Shown one piece after another: positions 8,223-15,834 of a DNA stretch of 18,760 nucleotides. The first letter of the stretch is position 1, and the number at the start of each line of letters is the position of its first letter. Made by a program: the position numbers and the translations under genes. This DNA comes from Gemmatimonadota bacterium (GTDB lineage: Bacteria; Gemmatimonadota; Gemmatimonadetes; Gemmatimonadales; GWC2-71-9), in assembly GCA_003221985.1 (NCBI GenBank), contig QHUQ01000023.1:1-18760 (forward strand), read 5' to 3'. Under the pieces are notes generated by a model that saw nothing but the letters and a program-made list of their open reading frames with translations, did not search any database and was not told the origin of the DNA.

Positions 8223-8260
8223 TTCCCCCTCTCGCAGGGAGAGGGGGTCAGGGGGTGAGG
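8223..8260 (+). repeat. G/C-rich palindromic repeat, copy A, between the lipoprotein gene and aroC
   Basis: CCCCCTCTC and GAGAGGGGG arms around a short loop, followed by TCAGGGGGTGAGG. The reverse complement matches copy B at 6976-7017 almost base for base outside the loop. It sits 26 bases upstream of the aroC ATG, between a terminator-like hairpin and the aroC ribosome-binding site. Confidence 0.8.
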
Positions 8261-8271
8261 CCGATAACACA

Positions 8272-8295
8272 CGAGCCCGACCGGGGTCGGGCTCG
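8272..8295 (-). terminator. Strong hairpin after the lipoprotein gene, possible terminator
   Basis: A perfect palindrome: the arms CGAGCCCGACC and GGTCGGGCTCG give an 11-base stem around two bases, or 10 pairs with a four-base loop. It lies about 40 bases after the lipoprotein stop codon in the direction of transcription. The bases that follow on the minus strand read TGTGTTAT, only a weak U-tract, so intrinsic termination is plausible but not clear-cut; it may instead protect the 3' end of the pilus transcript. It separates the pilus genes from aroC. Confidence 0.5.
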
Positions 8296-8336
8296 CATGC
8301 GACGCACCCGGGCCCGGAGCGCCCGGAGCGCCCGGC

Positions 8337-10919
8337 TCAGTGCTGCACCGGCGGCGCCGGCAGCGGATTGACGAACGCCGGGAGCTGCAGGACCAGCAGC
8401 CCGGTCGGCGTCACGCCGAACAGTAACTGATTCCCGCCCGCATCGCGCGCCACGCGCAGGGGGCCGATGATCGGATCCCGCACCGGGATGGACGCGAGGA
8501 AGAATCCGAAAAACGTGTCGAACACGTCGATATTGCCGTTCGGGTTCGCCGAGAAGATCAGCCGCTGATTCACGTCGGTGCCGTTCCCGCAATACGTGCT
8601 GAGCGGCGGGCATGTCCCGTTGGGCGCGAAGTCGTGGAAATAGTTCATGTCCATGCCCGGCGTCAGCGGCGACGGTCCCGGCGGTGCCGCCGAGGTCACC
8701 ATGCGCCGCAGGTCCTGATTGAGATAGTAGATCGAGTCGGCGCGAACGGCATTGGTGAGTCCATTGAAGTTCGTGGCGACCGAAACAACCTTCACGCCCG
8801 TGTTGGCGATGAAGTCGCTGACATCCCGCCCCGGCGACATCCCGAAGTCAATGTCGACTTGTCCCCCGTCGTTCGTGCCGTTGCCGGTACTGCAGGTCGC
8901 GAAGCCGCCCTCGATCAATTGGTCGCGCGCGTCGTACGACATCACACGCGCGAACGACGCCGAGATGTTGCCGCCCTCGCCGAAGAATGCGTGCGTGAAG
9001 TTTCCGGAGTTGCGGGCAAACGTGCGGTCACCCAGCCCCATTCTGGCGAGCTCGACCGTCACCCCTCCACACGCCGAAAGGATGACCTTGGAAAAATTGC
9101 GGCCGCGCGTCAATACAATCCGGAGCGTGTCACTGACGGTGGTGAACGACTGGGTAGCGATTTCCCAAAACAGGTGCCCAAACTTCAACGTCGGGACCGT
9201 GGTGTTGATGAGCTTCTCCATCCGCAGCGTCGCCCGTCCGCTGAAGGGTGGCGTTTCAGCACCGGTCGGAGCGGTCGAATAGAGCGCATACACCGAGTCC
9301 GCATGGCACGTGGAGCTGCCCGAGACCGGACGGCACACCGTCGCCACGTACTGCGGCAGATCGGAGGTGTGATAGTCGGTGATGTGGACGAGCGGCCCAC
9401 CAGCCACCACGGTCACCTTGTAGGTCTGGATGATGAAATCCGGCAGATCCTGGCGCCACAGAATCTGGCGCGGCCCGCCGGTACCGACATTGATGATGCC
9501 GAGGTACGAACCGCCCGCGTCGGCGACGATGATCGTGTCCTTGTATCCCCCGAGCGTATCGCGCGGCCACAGCGCGATCCCCCACGGCTGCCCACCCGCG
9601 GTCGGGATCCCTCCGGCGACGAACGACGTGTTGGCGACCTGGAACACATCCACGCGATTGAGCCCAGGATTGGTCAGGTAGAGCTCACGCAGGTTCGCGT
9701 TGTAGATCGCGTCGGCGATAGTTCCCGTACCGGCCAGCGGAACCGTGACGCCGTTCACCACGATGACCGTATCGATCAGCGCGTTCGGTGACCGCGGCGG
9801 TCCCGCCAGCTTGACCGCGGGTATCAGCGCGGGCGTGCTGGGCGCGCTCGGCAAAAGGGTCGTCGTATTCGTGTAGGAGCAGTTGCGCGCCACGGCGGCG
9901 TCGCACGCATAGCCGCGCACGACGATCGAATGCGGCAGCACGCCCGGCGGCAGGACGGAGCCGAGGTTGAGGCTCGCGCGCCGCGTGACGTCGGTGAGAT
10001 TCCCGGCCGCGACATTGATCGTATCGAACTTGAGCAGCACGCCGCCCGTGTCGACCCGGAAGCCGATCCACGCGATCGCGCTCGCGTCGGTGGCGCGCAC
10101 GATCACCGTATCGTCCACCTCGACGCGCGGCGGAACCGAATGGGACACCAGCGGCGGCGTGACGTCATTGGCCGCCGACTGAATGGTCACCGTGACGATG
10201 TTCGTGTAGCCGCGCCGGCCGGCCGAGTCCTCGGCGAAGCCGATGACGTCGAACGTGCCGGTGGCGGCGAGGACGGTCAGCGTGTCGGTGTAATCGACGG
10301 TGTCCTGCAGCGCGCCCAGGAACACGATGGAATCGTTGGGCGGCACCGTGGGGTTACTGACGGCGCTCCGCGGCGCGACCAGGAATCCGACCTTCGCTAT
10401 CCCTGAGTTCTGTATGGCGCGGACCTCGATCGGAATCGAACGGTTCTGTGACGCGACCGCGCCCGGTGACGGCGAAATCAAGAAGACCTGAAGCGCCTGC
10501 ACGTTCGACAGGAAGATGGAAATCGTGTCTTCGGCGAAGTTGCCGGCGCCGTCGGTCGCGCGGCCGATGATCGTGATGTTGCCGCCCGCCCCCGAGTTCG
10601 GGGAGAACGTGATCTGGCGCCCGACCGCGTAGGTCTTGACCTGCCCAACGAACGTCGTATCGAGCGACCCGATGAGCCCGCCGCTGAAGGTCAGGTTCAC
10701 GCTCTTTAGCGCTAGGTTGTCGACCGCCGACACGTTGAAGCGGAGACCGCCGGCGATGGCCTGCGTGTCGCCCGCGGGATTGCTGAGCGCGATGGCTGGT
10801 GAGGTGACGTCGCGCTGGATGCCGCCAATATTGCGCGCCGTCTCGCACGCCCAGACGGCGAGTGCGAGCGCGCTCACGCAGAGCAGTGCGGTACCGCGTC
10901 TGATTCGAACCAGCCGCAT
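8337..10919 (-). CDS. Secreted putative lipoprotein with Ig-like and beta-propeller-like regions, downstream of pilQ; function unknown
   Basis: I do not recognise this 860-residue protein as a named family. The N-terminus has basic residues, a hydrophobic core and LAVWAC, a lipobox-like end with Cys25; Trp at -2 is unusual, so lipidation is likely but not certain. Three Ig-like stretches follow (about 38-138, 139-250, 251-357), each ending in a motif such as RATDGAGNFAEDT, FAEDSAGRRGYTN or YACDAAVARNCSYTN. From about 380 onward come propeller-like repeats (NANLRELYLTNPGLNRVDVFQV, DTIIVADAGGSYLGIINV as separate blades; ANPNGNIDVFDTFFGFFLAS near the end). Short cysteine pairs (for example 339/347) suggest disulfides outside the cytoplasm. 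The ATG at 10919 has AGGAGAGGG five bases upstream and lies 29 bases after pilQ, so it is probably co-transcribed. A pilus-linked outer-membrane or surface protein is an inference from position only. Confidence 0.75.
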   Translation of the reverse strand: MRLVRIRRGTALLCVSALALAVWACETARNIGGIQRDVTSPAIALSNPAGDTQAIAGGLRFNVSAVDNLALKSVNLTFSGGLIGSLDTTFVGQVKTYAVGRQITFSPNSGAGGNITIIGRATDGAGNFAEDTISIFLSNVQALQVFLISPSPGAVASQNRSIPIEVRAIQNSGIAKVGFLVAPRSAVSNPTVPPNDSIVFLGALQDTVDYTDTLTVLAATGTFDVIGFAEDSAGRRGYTNIVTVTIQSAANDVTPPLVSHSVPPRVEVDDTVIVRATDASAIAWIGFRVDTGGVLLKFDTINVAAGNLTDVTRRASLNLGSVLPPGVLPHSIVVRGYACDAAVARNCSYTNTTTLLPSAPSTPALIPAVKLAGPPRSPNALIDTVIVVNGVTVPLAGTGTIADAIYNANLRELYLTNPGLNRVDVFQVANTSFVAGGIPTAGGQPWGIALWPRDTLGGYKDTIIVADAGGSYLGIINVGTGGPRQILWRQDLPDFIIQTYKVTVVAGGPLVHITDYHTSDLPQYVATVCRPVSGSSTCHADSVYALYSTAPTGAETPPFSGRATLRMEKLINTTVPTLKFGHLFWEIATQSFTTVSDTLRIVLTRGRNFSKVILSACGGVTVELARMGLGDRTFARNSGNFTHAFFGEGGNISASFARVMSYDARDQLIEGGFATCSTGNGTNDGGQVDIDFGMSPGRDVSDFIANTGVKVVSVATNFNGLTNAVRADSIYYLNQDLRRMVTSAAPPGPSPLTPGMDMNYFHDFAPNGTCPPLSTYCGNGTDVNQRLIFSANPNGNIDVFDTFFGFFLASIPVRDPIIGPLRVARDAGGNQLLFGVTPTGLLVLQLPAFVNPLPAPPVQH

Positions 10920-10948
10920 GGCTACCCTCTCCTGCTGTCCGCCGCGGC

Positions 10949-12889
10949 CTACGGGCCGCTCGGCGCGACGAGATCGTCGATGATGTGCGGCGTGATCAGA
11001 ATCAGCAGATCACGCCGGTTCTCCGTCTGGGACGTGAAGCCGAACAGCTTGCCCAGAATCGGCAGATCTACAAGAAAGGGGATTCCGGACTTGGTGACGT
11101 TGACCTCCGTCACAGTCAGACCGCCAATTACGGCCGTTTCCCCGTCGCCAACCAGGATCTGGTTGTCGGCCTGCTGGGTCTGGAACGTGAACCCGATGTC
11201 CACCGACGCCGGGCGCACGTTCGAGCGCTCGGCGTGCACCTCCATCAGGATCTGCCGCGTGCCCGTCACATGCGGCGTGACGCGGAGGTTGATGCCGGTC
11301 TGCTGGAACTGCACGGTCGCGCGCGGCACCACGGTACCCCCCGCGCCGCCGCCCGCCACCGCGCTCACGTCGATGATCCGGATCGGGACCCGGTCGCCGA
11401 CGAGGATCTCGGCCTGGCGGTTGTCGAGCGTCGTGATCGTCGGCTCGGCTTGGATGTCAGCCAGCTCGACGCGCTGCAGCGCCTGCACGAACGCCGTCAA
11501 ATCGAAGTTGCCGAGGGCGGTCGAGAAAATCAGATCGAGCGCCGGATTGACGACCTCCTGGGATGCATTGCCGAGCGCCGACAGGGAATTGCCACCGAGC
11601 GAGACGATGTTCTCGTTGGAAGGGAAATTCTCCTTCGGCACGAGTGCGTCGGGCACACCGTCCAGATCGGTATCGACCGGTTCGGCCGTCCGCGGATCGG
11701 GACGTTGAATGAGCTTGTTGAAGAACTGCGTGGTCGAGCCGAGGTCGTATTTGACGCCGAGCTCTTCGACGTCGGTGCGGTCGACGAAGATGATCTTCGC
11801 CTGGATCGAGACCTGCGGCGTGCGCTGGTCGAGGCCCCGCACGAAGTCCACGACTTGATCGATGCGCGAGCTGACTTCAGTAATCACGAGCGAGTTGCTC
11901 GTCGAGTCGGCGACCGCCTGGCCGCGCTTCGTCAGAATCGATGCGACGGACGGGACGAGCGACGTCGCTTTTGCATAGTTGATGCGGACGAGCCGCGTTT
12001 CGATCGGGACCGTCGAGTCGGCGCGCGCCAGATCGACCTGGCTTACGACAACCAGGATGCCACCGGGCTGCGTTCTCACGGCCAGGCCCTGGGATTGCAG
12101 CACGGCATTCATTGCCAGGTCCCAGGGTTGATTCTTGACCTCGGCCGTGACGTTGCCCGTGATGCCCTTACCCAGGATGATGGTGCGCCCGCTGAACGCC
12201 GCGAACCCCGCGATCACGTCCTCGATGCCCGCGTTGTCCCACTGGACCGTGATGCGCGCTGCCTGCGATTGCGCGGCCTCCGCGCGGTGCGCGGCGAGAT
12301 ACTCGTCGATCGTCATCGGCCGGCCGAGCGACGGTACGGTCACGCGCGCCGCGGTCTCGGGTCCCCCGCCGCCCGTGACTGGCGGTGCCACCTCAGCCCG
12401 CTGCGCCACGCGGCGTGGGGGGGGGACAGCGGCAGCGAGAGGAGCAACGCTGTTGCTCGACCACGCGGCGAAGCCCGTCCGCTCGGTGCCGATGCGAATG
12501 CGCACCTGCCCGGCGGCGCGCTCGACTTGATAGTCCTTCAGTGCATCCAGGTCGATCACGACCCGCACGACGTCCGGCTTGAATTGCGCGTACCGCACGT
12601 TGCGGACGCCCCCGCGATTCTTGCCGTCATACAGCGCGACGGGGGCGGTGAGGCGCGTGCCCTGCAGATCGATCACCAGCCGCGCGGGATTCGAGAGCGT
12701 GAAGTCCTGGACGACCGCCGCGCCTTGCAGGTCGATCACGATCTCCACCTTGCCGCTGCCCGGCAGCACACTCACCCCGCGGACTTCGCCGTCGCGGGCG
12801 CCCCGGGGGGGCCCGTCGACCGTCGTCCCCGCAAGGGCCCGGGGAGCGACGGCGACGAGCAACGCCGCGATGGGAAGAATAGCCTTCAT
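10949..12889 (-). CDS. pilQ: PilQ, type IV pilus secretin
   Basis: Forms the outer-membrane channel through which the pilus leaves the cell. 646 residues: signal peptide 1-20; an AMIN domain at about 35-135 (repeated VIDLQG/VVIDLD strands); a Pro/Ala-rich linker to about 208; an STN-like domain at about 210-285 (ITVQWDNAGIEDVIAGFA); a secretin N domain at about 298-355; and the secretin barrel from about 358, ending VIGGLTVTE...SGIPFLVDLPILGKLFGF...RRDLLILITPHII. Only one AMIN domain is evident. A variable insertion near 395-445 contains DTDLDGVPD, a calcium-loop-like motif. The ATG overlaps the pilP stop as ATGA and is preceded by AGGAGGAG at five-base spacing, a near-perfect ribosome-binding site. 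Assignment certain. Confidence 0.97.
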   Translation of the reverse strand: MKAILPIAALLVAVAPRALAGTTVDGPPRGARDGEVRGVSVLPGSGKVEIVIDLQGAAVVQDFTLSNPARLVIDLQGTRLTAPVALYDGKNRGGVRNVRYAQFKPDVVRVVIDLDALKDYQVERAAGQVRIRIGTERTGFAAWSSNSVAPLAAAVPPPRRVAQRAEVAPPVTGGGGPETAARVTVPSLGRPMTIDEYLAAHRAEAAQSQAARITVQWDNAGIEDVIAGFAAFSGRTIILGKGITGNVTAEVKNQPWDLAMNAVLQSQGLAVRTQPGGILVVVSQVDLARADSTVPIETRLVRINYAKATSLVPSVASILTKRGQAVADSTSNSLVITEVSSRIDQVVDFVRGLDQRTPQVSIQAKIIFVDRTDVEELGVKYDLGSTTQFFNKLIQRPDPRTAEPVDTDLDGVPDALVPKENFPSNENIVSLGGNSLSALGNASQEVVNPALDLIFSTALGNFDLTAFVQALQRVELADIQAEPTITTLDNRQAEILVGDRVPIRIIDVSAVAGGGAGGTVVPRATVQFQQTGINLRVTPHVTGTRQILMEVHAERSNVRPASVDIGFTFQTQQADNQILVGDGETAVIGGLTVTEVNVTKSGIPFLVDLPILGKLFGFTSQTENRRDLLILITPHIIDDLVAPSGP

Positions 12890-13308
12890 GGGGTCTCCTC
12901 CTGCTTGGTAAGCGACAGGGTCTCCTGGCGCTCGAACCCGAATTCCTGCACGGTGAAGACGACTTCGCGGGGCCGGATCTGCGTCACCTTCAAGCGCCCG
13001 ATGATGTCGCCCGTTTTCACCCGATAGATGCGTCGATTGGTGATGTCCCGCAGCACGGCGACGCTGCGCGATGCAAAACGCCCGTCGTACACGACGGTCG
13101 TCAGCTTCAAGTCTGAAATCAGCGGCCGCACGTCACCGGACTTGAGCAGCGACATGAACGGGTCGCGCCCGCCGCCTTCGTAGGCGAACACTTCGCGCAA
13201 CAACGTCTGCGGCTGCACCGTCGTGGCATCGCCCGTCCGCGCCGGCTGCTGCGCAGTCGCGGGCAGGACGAACGCGACGACGGCGAGCGCGACGCTAGCT
13301 GCGCGCAC
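12886..13308 (-). CDS. pilP: PilP-like type IV pilus assembly protein
   Basis: Periplasmic linker between the PilN/PilO inner-membrane platform and the N-terminal domains of the PilQ secretin. The 140-residue product starts at a GTG (13308) with GGAG six bases upstream; a signal peptide (1-19, ending ATAQ) has no lipobox cysteine, whereas PilP of Neisseria and Pseudomonas is a lipoprotein. RDPF at 48-51 and the beta-rich block LKLTTVVYDGRFASRSVAVL, followed by IYRVKTGDIIGRLKVTQI, are typical of the family's HR domain. It overlaps pilO by 14 bases upstream and pilQ by 4 downstream. Length and order agree with PilP; sequence alone is less telling than for its neighbours. Confidence 0.9.
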   Translation of the reverse strand: MRAASVALAVVAFVLPATAQQPARTGDATTVQPQTLLREVFAYEGGGRDPFMSLLKSGDVRPLISDLKLTTVVYDGRFASRSVAVLRDITNRRIYRVKTGDIIGRLKVTQIRPREVVFTVQEFGFERQETLSLTKQEETP

Positions 13309-13930
13309 GCGGAGCTCCGGCCGGCTTCCCCGCAGGGGGCGGCGGCGGCCCGGCCGCCTTGACGAACGTGCGAATCTGGAATTCGGCGAGCAGCAAGGAG
13401 CCCGCCGTGTCGCCGAGCAGCTTCTGCACAGCCGGCGTGGCGGTCGAGAGCGTCACGTCCTGCGGCACAACGATCCGCGGCAGCGACGCGACGTCGGCGA
13501 GATACTCGCCGATCTGGTCATAATGGCCGTAGATCTCGAGCCGGTAGCGATAGGTGTCGAACGGCGACCCGGGCTCGGGGTTGAGCGGTTGAATCTTGCC
13601 CAGCGTGATGCCGCGGACTTTTGCCTTCGTCGAGATGTCGTCGATCAGCGTCGGCACTTCGTTGCGCTCAGGCACCAGCCGCCGCATCAGCTCGAGCGAG
13701 CCCTGATACTCCTCGACGCGCCGGCGCAGATCTTCGATGCTGCCGCTCGCGAGGTCCGCCTTCGCCGCGGCGACGATGCGCTCGAGACTATCGGACTCGG
13801 CATTCGCCGACCGGATCTGCTCCACGTCGGGCGTGTGCTTCTTCGTCCAGAAGAAATAGCCGCCTGCCAGGGCGAAGAGGGCGAGCAGCAGCATGATCTG
13901 GCTGCGCTGGTCGGTCGGAAACAACGCCAT
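13295..13930 (-). CDS. pilO: PilO, inner-membrane type IV pilus alignment protein
   Basis: Pairs with PilN to form the inner-membrane platform and binds PilP. 211 residues from the ATG at 13930, chosen because it gives MALFPTDQRSQ followed at once by a single transmembrane helix (about 12-28) and has AGGGG seven bases upstream; a longer in-frame reading upstream is only shadow of pilN. A helical, charged segment (about 35-95) of coiled-coil type comes before a ferredoxin-like domain (about 96-190: RGITLGKIQPLNP, YRYRLEIYGHYDQIGEYLADVASLPRIV), as in PilO. The tail is Pro/Ala-rich with five consecutive prolines. It follows pilN by 8 bases and overlaps pilP by 14. Confidence 0.94.
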   Translation of the reverse strand: MALFPTDQRSQIMLLLALFALAGGYFFWTKKHTPDVEQIRSANAESDSLERIVAAAKADLASGSIEDLRRRVEEYQGSLELMRRLVPERNEVPTLIDDISTKAKVRGITLGKIQPLNPEPGSPFDTYRYRLEIYGHYDQIGEYLADVASLPRIVVPQDVTLSTATPAVQKLLGDTAGSLLLAEFQIRTFVKAAGPPPPPAGKPAGAPRARS

Positions 13931-13938
13931 GGGTGCCC

Positions 13939-14652
13939 CTACCTCACCGACTGCACGAGCGGGACCGTGCGGATATAGACCGAGTCCGCGATTTTGTAGC
14001 TGACCGTCACCGTGAAGGCCGTCACGGGCCGATCCGCTTCGATGACCGTCTGCGAGCTGGCGGGCGTGACGTCGGTGAACCAGGGCGACGCCGCGAGCTG
14101 GCGCAGGAACGTCGTGTACGCCTGGATGTCGACCGTCCGTCCGTCGATCGAGATGCGTACCGAGGGCCGGCCGGTCGAATCGCGCTCGACCGTCACGGGA
14201 CCGTTGGCCGCCTGGCCCGGGGGCGCTGCCACGATGGCCGACACGCCCTGGATGTGCGTGATCCACGTATACGGCGGCAGCGCTTTCGTCGCCTGATCGA
14301 GCACGTGCGGCCAGATGTAGCGATCCCCATCGATGTCGCGGATCACGGTGATCTCGTAGAGCAGCGAATCGCGCACTTTTTCGGCCTGGCGCTTCTGTGC
14401 AATGACGATGTCGTAGCGTCGCTTTTCGGTGCGGATGTTCTCGAGGCGGCTCTCGGCCGCCGCGAGGCGCGCGCGGTCGGTGATGAAGAGGAGTGCTCCG
14501 CCCCCGCCGACCAACACCCACGCGGCGACCGCGATGAGCAGGAACGGATCCTTGACCTGCGCGATGAGCGCCTTGAAATCCGGCATCGCAAGCGAGAAGC
14601 CCGCGCCCTTCGCCGCCTTCTTCTTTCCTGGGAGTAGGTTTATCTCAATCAT
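13939..14652 (-). CDS. pilN: PilN, inner-membrane type IV pilus alignment protein
   Basis: Bitopic inner-membrane protein whose short cytoplasmic tail binds PilM and whose periplasmic domain pairs with PilO. 237 residues. The N-terminus MIEINLLPGKKK contains INLLP, the known PilM-binding motif. A transmembrane helix covers about 36-57, followed by a charged helical segment (about 58-105) and a ferredoxin-like domain with YIWPHVLDQATKALPPYTWITHIQG and YTTFLRQLAASPWFTDV. The ATG overlaps the pilM stop as ATGA; GAGG lies eight bases upstream. It is longer than many PilN proteins (about 180-200), with extra residues in the loop around 140-165. Confidence 0.95.
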   Translation of the reverse strand: MIEINLLPGKKKAAKGAGFSLAMPDFKALIAQVKDPFLLIAVAAWVLVGGGGALLFITDRARLAAAESRLENIRTEKRRYDIVIAQKRQAEKVRDSLLYEITVIRDIDGDRYIWPHVLDQATKALPPYTWITHIQGVSAIVAAPPGQAANGPVTVERDSTGRPSVRISIDGRTVDIQAYTTFLRQLAASPWFTDVTPASSQTVIEADRPVTAFTVTVSYKIADSVYIRTVPLVQSVR

Positions 14653-15701
14653 GCGGCGCGCCTCAGCGCCAGGCCGACCGCCAGCATGAGCAGCGGGGCG
14701 ACCTCGTCCACCGGGACCGTCTCGAACACGTCATCCTTCACGCGCAGCCGCTGGACGGGATTGGCCAGCTCGATCGGCACCTTGAGCCGCTGGCCCAGGA
14801 TGTCGTTGAGCCCCGGAATGCGCGCGCCGCCGCCCGTCGTGTAGACGCGCGACAATCCTCCCGCGTTGCGGGATGCGGTCGCCAGGAATGCCGCGGCACG
14901 CTCCACCCCGACCGCGATCTCCTCGCCGCGCGCGCTCACGTAGCCGGCGAGATCCGCGTGCTGCGACGCGCCCTGAATGACCCGCTCGGCTTCCTCGCTC
15001 GCAAGTCCTTTTTCGCGCTGCAAATCTTCGCGGAAGCGCCGCGTGCCGACCGAGAGATCGCGCGTGAGGACCGGAATGCCGTCCTCGAGGATGTTCACGT
15101 TGGTCACTTCATGACCGATGTTGACGAGACCGACGACGCCCTGCATGGCGTCGGGATGGTTCAGCTCGAACGCGTTGTGAATCGCGAACGCATCGACGTC
15201 GATGACGGACGGATCGAGCCCGGCCTCGCCGAGCAGCCCGACGCGACTTTCGACGAGCTCGCGTTTCGCGGCGACAAGCAGGACGTTCATCTGCAGGCCT
15301 TCAGCGTCCGGATCGAGGATCTGGAAATCCAGCTCCACATTCGCCATGTCGAACGGCACATGTTGCTCCGCTTCCCAGCGGATGACCTCGCGCGCGTCCC
15401 CCTCTTTCATCCGGTCCATCTGAATTTTCTTGACGATGACGTCGCGGCCCCCGACGGCCGTGACGACGGATTTGCGCTTGACGCCAGCCGCCTCGAACAG
15501 ACCCCGAATAGCCTCCGAAACGAGGCCGGGGTCCATGACTTCGCCCTCGACGATCGCATCGGCCGCGACTTCCGTTGTCGCGACTTTAGTCAGTTCGGGT
15601 TCGCTGCCCCCGTGGTCGATGACCACGAGCTTGATGATGCCCGAGCCGATGTCCAGGCCGACCGAGGTTTTTTTGCCACCGAATAACCCAAAAAGGGCCA
15701 T
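14649..15701 (-). CDS. pilM: PilM, actin-like cytoplasmic type IV pilus protein
   Basis: Actin/FtsA-like ATP-binding protein that sits under the membrane and holds the PilN tail. 350 residues from the ATG at 15701, giving the typical start MALFGLFGGKK; a TTG eight codons earlier is rejected because it lacks a ribosome-binding site and the family start fits the ATG. Phosphate-1 motif SVGLDIGSGIIKLV is at 13-26, phosphate-2 is VGLVNIGHEVTNVNIL and the adenosine motif is VYTTGGGARIPGL. IQMDRMKEGDAREVIRWEAEQHVPFD is split across the usual PilM block (read as IQMDRMKEGDA and IRWEAEQHVPFD). First gene of pilMNOPQ, with a sigma70-like promoter upstream and AAAAGG close to the ATG. Confidence 0.96.
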   Translation of the reverse strand: MALFGLFGGKKTSVGLDIGSGIIKLVVIDHGGSEPELTKVATTEVAADAIVEGEVMDPGLVSEAIRGLFEAAGVKRKSVVTAVGGRDVIVKKIQMDRMKEGDAREVIRWEAEQHVPFDMANVELDFQILDPDAEGLQMNVLLVAAKRELVESRVGLLGEAGLDPSVIDVDAFAIHNAFELNHPDAMQGVVGLVNIGHEVTNVNILEDGIPVLTRDLSVGTRRFREDLQREKGLASEEAERVIQGASQHADLAGYVSARGEEIAVGVERAAAFLATASRNAGGLSRVYTTGGGARIPGLNDILGQRLKVPIELANPVQRLRVKDDVFETVPVDEVAPLLMLAVGLALRRAA

Positions 15702-15744
15702 GTGTGCCTTTTGGCCTAGGGACAAGAAGGGGCGAGGGCAAACT

Positions 15745-15773
15745 ACAATAGGCCCCGCCCCTTATCCTGTCAA
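15745..15773 (-). promoter_or_regulatory. Sigma70-type promoter for pilMNOPQ
   Basis: On the minus strand a perfect -35 TTGACA (15768-15773) is followed, after exactly 17 bases, by TATTGT (15745-15750), four of six matches to the -10 consensus. This would start transcription near 15738, leaving an untranslated leader of about 37 bases before the pilM ATG. It lies in the only substantial gap between the minor pilins and pilM. Confidence 0.65.
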
Positions 15774-15834
15774 GCCTCGAACCTACTTGAGGCCGAAGCA
15801 ACAACTATTGCCGCTGCTTCTACTTAGACCACTT

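Noticed and set aside
8198..8272. An N-terminal extension of aroC beginning MCYRPHPLTPSP
   Set aside because: The extension is translated palindromic repeat; the ATG at 8197 has a good ribosome-binding site and the canonical chorismate synthase N-terminus.
10985..13027. A 680-codon open frame on the + strand opposite pilQ
   Set aside because: The product is Arg/Asp/His-rich without domains, and PilQ on the minus strand explains the sequence fully.
13931..14521. A roughly 200-residue N-terminal extension of PilO
   Set aside because: It is an out-of-frame reading of pilN; the ATG at 13930 gives the normal PilO start with its transmembrane helix.
15774..15821. Small hairpins (GCCTC...GAGGC and GAAGCA...TGCTTC) after the PilX-type gene as terminators
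   Set aside because: Stems are short, contain mismatches or G-T pairs, and no U-tract follows on the minus strand.
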